Positions 5,536 through 8,388 of a stretch of DNA of 8,388 nt are shown here, in pieces. A program made the translations under genes and the position numbers. Under the pieces are notes generated by a model. That model worked only from the letters and a program-made list of their open reading frames with translations. It was not told where the DNA came from and ran no database searches. This stretch comes from Betaproteobacteria bacterium RBG_16_58_11. Lineage in GTDB: Bacteria > Pseudomonadota > Gammaproteobacteria > Burkholderiales > Thiobacteraceae. Each line of letters starts with the position of its first letter. Positions within the stretch are counted from its first letter, which is position 1. The DNA lies in assembly GCA_001770235.1 (NCBI GenBank), contig MEQN01000156.1:1-8388 (forward strand), in the 5' to 3' direction.

Positions 5536-6657
5536 TCAGGCGCCCAACATGGAAGTCATGGCATTGCCTATCTCGAGCGCGCGCTCAAACAGTTTATCTC
5601 GTGCGCGGTGCGCCAGTTGTGCGGAGACTAATGCGCTGTGGGTCAGCTCGGGCGCAGTGGTCACGCGCACGGGCACGTCTGAGCTGTCTTCCACAATACC
5701 CAGGCGCTGATCACCCAGGAGCGCAAACACTATCTTGTGTTCCCCTGTGGCATCGCGCCAGTACCAGTTAAGTTTGTGCGTGGTCGGCTCACCCTGCTCA
5801 AGGCGCGAGACCGTGACGGGGATTTGATGCCCCGCCGCATTGAATTGCCAAACGGTTTTCTTGGCGGACAAAACCTTTCCATCGACGGGTTGCCAACCCA
5901 GGCGTGAGGCCAACCATCCTAGCAGCAGCAGGGCGGTGGGAAGCGCATGCGGGCCATGTTCGATGGTCACCTGGGACACGCGCTCCAGCGCACCGGGTTG
6001 CACGACCGGATCCAACACTTGGCTGAGGATGCGCCGCCAGGGCTTCAAGCGTCGCCATGCGAGATTGAAGATGACGTGTTGATTGCGTTCCGCAGCGACC
6101 CAGCGCGACATGGCCTTCATGCTTTGGGCGGGATTGGTCCAGCCGATGCTGTCGTAGATGATTTGGTCGGACATGGTGGCGAGCTTGAAAAATAACTTTC
6201 CAGCCAAGGGTGGAGGCTGTTGCGAGGCCCACCAGAGCGTAGTGGGCAAGTCGCCGATCAGGTGTGCGCGTGTGACCGAGGTCAAGCGACGGCTGGATTC
6301 AGCATCAGCCACAATCCTGATTTGCTCGGCGCAGACTTGCCAACCGCTGTTCAGCTCAGCGTATTCACCGGACACGAAGACTTCGATCCCTGGCTCGTCG
6401 GTTTTACCCTGGCTTAACACGATGACCCGCGCAGGATGCACTTGCACGATAGCTGGAATCGCTTGTTCGATGGCTTGGATTTGTTCGTCGTCGCAGTAGA
6501 TGATTAAGTTGGACATGCAAGCACGGGTAACGGCTTTGTCTTCGTTCGCCTGCTGATAAAGACTTTCCCACAGCCCATCGAGTTCATGCTGAATCTGGGC
6601 GACACTGACCTTGTGCGGCAGGTGTGATTTGAGTTGTGCGCGGGCGCTACCATTCAT
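5536..6657 (-). CDS. opcA: Glucose-6-phosphate dehydrogenase assembly protein OpcA
   Basis: The 373-aa protein is OpcA, known in cyanobacteria and actinobacteria as a factor that promotes assembly and activity of G6PDH (Zwf). Visible family motifs are TRACMSNL (44-51), HPARVIVL (74-81), GDLPTTLWW (135-143), YDSIGW (168-173) and NLAWRRLKPWR (198-208). Cysteines in the N-terminal part are C47, C55 and C109; in cyanobacteria thioredoxin acts on OpcA, but whether these residues correspond is not known to me. I chose the ATG at 6657 because it forms an ATGA overlap with the zwf stop; an upstream ATG at 6717 would add 20 residues lying entirely inside zwf and not resembling the family. The Shine-Dalgarno is weak (GGCGGA), as expected for a coupled gene. 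It is followed at once by the msrA remnant. Identity is sure; occurrence in what looks like a proteobacterium is uncommon but precedented. Confidence 0.93.
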   Translation of the reverse strand: MNGSARAQLKSHLPHKVSVAQIQHELDGLWESLYQQANEDKAVTRACMSNLIIYCDDEQIQAIEQAIPAIVQVHPARVIVLSQGKTDEPGIEVFVSGEYAELNSGWQVCAEQIRIVADAESSRRLTSVTRAHLIGDLPTTLWWASQQPPPLAGKLFFKLATMSDQIIYDSIGWTNPAQSMKAMSRWVAAERNQHVIFNLAWRRLKPWRRILSQVLDPVVQPGALERVSQVTIEHGPHALPTALLLLGWLASRLGWQPVDGKVLSAKKTVWQFNAAGHQIPVTVSRLEQGEPTTHKLNWYWRDATGEHKIVFALLGDQRLGIVEDSSDVPVRVTTAPELTHSALVSAQLAHRARDKLFERALEIGNAMTSMLGA

Positions 6658-8198
6658 AGCATCCGCCACTTGTGTTGATCGTTTTCGATTAAACGTTCCG
6701 CTTCCAGCGGCCCCCATGTACCCGCGCTGTACTCAGGCAGCCAGCGCGTGTGACTGCTCTCCCAAGATTTGAGAATGTCTTCAATAAAAGACCAAGATGT
6801 TTCCACGCTGTCGCGCCGCATGAATAACGTCGCATCGCCCGCCATCACGTCGAGGATCAGCCGCTCGTAGGCTTCGGGCGATTGATCGCCAAAAGTGGAG
6901 CCATAGCGAAAATCCATTTTCACCGGATAAATGCGCACTTTGGGGCCAGGCAATTTCGTCGCGATGCGCAGCGACATGCCTTCGTTCGGCTGGATGTTTA
7001 ATGCCAGCACATTCGGCTCCAAGGGATGATCCGGATCGGCATTGAACAAGATGGGCGGAATACTCTTGAAATGCACGGCGATTTCACTGACGCGCTTGGG
7101 CATGCGCTTTCCCGTGCGAATGAAAAAAGGCACGCCAGCCCAGCGCCAGTTATCAATGAACACTTTCAGCGCGATGTAGGTCTCGGTCGTGGAATCTTGC
7201 GCCACCCCGTCTTCGCGCCGATAGCCTGGCACATCTTTGCCATGATGAAAGCCCGGCCCGTATTGCGCGCGCACGACACATTGATCGATGGTCTCGCGCG
7301 TGATCGGGCGTAGGCAGTTGAGTACATCTTGACGATGATCCCGAATCACATCGGCCTTCATCGCCCAAGGCGGCTCCATGGCGATCAGCGTGAGCAGTTG
7401 CAGAATGTGGTTCTGCACCATGTCGCGCAGGGCGCCTGCGCGGTCGTAGTAGCCTGCGCGGGTGCCTACACCTTCTTCCTCGGCCACGGTAATTTGCACG
7501 TGGTCGATATGCTTAGCGTTCCACAGCGGTTCAAAAATGGAATTCCCGAAACGCATTACCAAAATATTTTGAACGGTTTCTTTGCCGAGGTAGTGATCGA
7601 TGCGGTAGATCTGGCTTTCGTCAAAATTGGCGCCGAGCACATTATTGACCTGGCGCGCACTTTCTAAATCATGACCAATCGGTTTCTCCACCACGATCCG
7701 AGAAAACGGCGCGTTGCCGCCGACAGGGTTGACCAACCCTGCTGCGTTGAGATTTTTCACGCAGGTTTCGATCAGCGATGGGGGGATGGCTAAATAAAAA
7801 ACCCGATTGCCTGGGATGCCAAAGGCCGGTTCGATTTCTTCAAGACGCTGTTTGAGGCGGGTATACGTGGCCGGGTCGTCAAAAGAGCTTTGCTGATAGT
7901 GCAGTGCACGCTCGAAATCTTGCCAGTGGCCAGGACTCAAGGGCTGACGGGAAAAGCGCTCGATCCCATCGCGAGCGAATGCACGGTAGGACTCATCATC
8001 CATTTTTTCGAGTGCAACGCCCAGCACGGCAAAGTTGGCGGGTAGGGCGCCGTCCAAGGCCTGGTTATACATGGCGGGGAGCAATTTTCGATGCGCCAGA
8101 TCACCGCCACCGCCAAAGATCACCAGCGAGCATGGTTGAGCTGGCTGATCTTCCACCAGGCCAGCCTGAAGGGGATTTTGGATTACTGGTTCGGTCAT
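6654..8198 (-). CDS. zwf: Glucose-6-phosphate 1-dehydrogenase
   Basis: The 514-aa enzyme oxidises glucose 6-phosphate to 6-phosphogluconolactone with NADP+ (or NAD+), the entry step of the oxidative pentose phosphate and Entner-Doudoroff routes. The N-terminal Rossmann motif is IFGGGGDLAHRKLLPA (27-42), with glycine in the usual GASGDL position 3. EKPIG is at 171-175, the substrate-binding signature RIDHYLGKE at 199-207, and the catalytic-base histidine is probably H264 in MVQNHILQ. WRWAGVPFFIRTGKRM lies further on. Length fits the full-length family. The ATG at 8198 has a GGGAG Shine-Dalgarno 5 nt upstream and sits 43 nt after the msrA stop, so msrA, zwf and opcA are probably one operon. No pgl (lactonase) gene follows, unlike many zwf loci. 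C23, C146 and two cysteines near 293-306 are present; no redox role can be asserted. Confidence 0.97.
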   Translation of the reverse strand: MTEPVIQNPLQAGLVEDQPAQPCSLVIFGGGGDLAHRKLLPAMYNQALDGALPANFAVLGVALEKMDDESYRAFARDGIERFSRQPLSPGHWQDFERALHYQQSSFDDPATYTRLKQRLEEIEPAFGIPGNRVFYLAIPPSLIETCVKNLNAAGLVNPVGGNAPFSRIVVEKPIGHDLESARQVNNVLGANFDESQIYRIDHYLGKETVQNILVMRFGNSIFEPLWNAKHIDHVQITVAEEEGVGTRAGYYDRAGALRDMVQNHILQLLTLIAMEPPWAMKADVIRDHRQDVLNCLRPITRETIDQCVVRAQYGPGFHHGKDVPGYRREDGVAQDSTTETYIALKVFIDNWRWAGVPFFIRTGKRMPKRVSEIAVHFKSIPPILFNADPDHPLEPNVLALNIQPNEGMSLRIATKLPGPKVRIYPVKMDFRYGSTFGDQSPEAYERLILDVMAGDATLFMRRDSVETSWSFIEDILKSWESSHTRWLPEYSAGTWGPLEAERLIENDQHKWRML

Positions 8199-8241
8199 AA
8201 AGGCTCCCGGATTCGCATCTTGTGTTGATTGGGCTTGCCGC

Positions 8242-8388
8242 TTAGGTATTCGGTTTCAAGATCGACTTAAATTTCTCACGAAACTTGATGACCTTAGGCG
8301 CCACGACGAATTGGCAATAAGGCTGTGATTCATGGCCGCGGTAGTAGCCCTGGTGGTAGCCCTCGCCTGGGTAAAAATGCGCGAGCGA
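8242..8388 (-). CDS. msrA: Peptide methionine sulfoxide reductase MsrA, C-terminal end (partial)
   Basis: The frame runs in from the right edge of the window to a TAA at 8244-8242, giving 48 codons of the MsrA C-terminus. FYPGEGYHQGYYRG is followed by HESQPYCQFVVAPKV and a K-F-R-E-K-F tail. MsrA reduces methionine-S-sulfoxide in proteins using thioredoxin, ultimately at the cost of NADPH. Unlike the copy at 5259-5504, this one keeps the proline in FYPGE and other conserved residues, so it is likely the end of an intact gene. The catalytic N-terminus lies outside the window and cannot be checked. zwf follows after 43 nt on the same strand, suggesting co-transcription. Confidence 0.88.
   Translation of the reverse strand, partial: SLAHFYPGEGYHQGYYRGHESQPYCQFVVAPKVIKFREKFKSILKPNT

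Noticed and set aside
5798..6232. Minus-strand open frame of 144 codons inside opcA
   Set aside because: It is an out-of-frame shadow of opcA, whose own frame carries all family motifs.
6658..6717. Longer opcA start at 6717
   Set aside because: The extra 20 residues come from the overlap with zwf and do not look like OpcA; the ATGA junction at 6654-6657 gives a better start.
7329..7667. + strand open frame opposite zwf
   Set aside because: It is antisense to the conserved RIDHYLGKE region of zwf and has no start signal or homology I recognise.

Overview
The window looks like a piece of a bacterial chromosome from a proteobacterium. A beta-proteobacterial, possibly chemolithoautotrophic, host is my best guess. 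It is based on the ethylbenzene-dehydrogenase-like heme domain, the SulP/universal-stress-protein pair, the beta/gamma-type OmpR and histidine-kinase signatures, and high-GC coding in most genes. This taxonomic call is inference. I see no tRNA, rRNA, CRISPR array, transposase or integrase, and no convincing intrinsic terminator (stem plus T-run).

Layout: one gene tail lies on the + strand at the left edge (1-394, heme-binding domain of the ethylbenzene dehydrogenase / cytochrome c-552 type). It converges on a long run of minus-strand genes filling the rest of the window. In transcription order (right to left) these are: msrA 3' end (8388-8242, running off the edge), zwf (8198-6654), opcA (6657-5536), a 5'-truncated second msrA copy (5504-5259), a short AT-rich phnA/yjdM-type gene (5202-4990), a SulP-family anion transporter (4869-3037), a universal stress protein (3040-2591), an OmpR-type response regulator (2514-1810) and its histidine kinase (1823-567).

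Two functional modules stand out. The first is zwf-opcA, coupled by an ATGA overlap. It encodes glucose-6-phosphate dehydrogenase and its assembly/activation factor, the NADPH-producing entry to the oxidative pentose phosphate pathway. It sits directly downstream of msrA, whose methionine sulfoxide repair consumes NADPH through thioredoxin. The second is SulP-USP-RR-HK. The transporter and stress protein are coupled by another ATGA overlap, and the two-component pair follows 76 nt later with its own 14-nt overlap. This suggests a transporter with a dedicated or linked sensory system.

The most notable structures are: (i) two msrA 3' ends in direct orientation on either side of zwf-opcA, about 83% identical over 141 nt, the inner one beheaded and decaying, which marks an old duplication or insertion; (ii) a perfect 8-bp hairpin immediately upstream of the SulP gene whose 3' arm contains its Shine-Dalgarno, a possible translational switch; (iii) overlapping, mutually exclusive stems between phnA and the SulP gene; (iv) a long imperfect inverted repeat in the convergent gap at 395-566.
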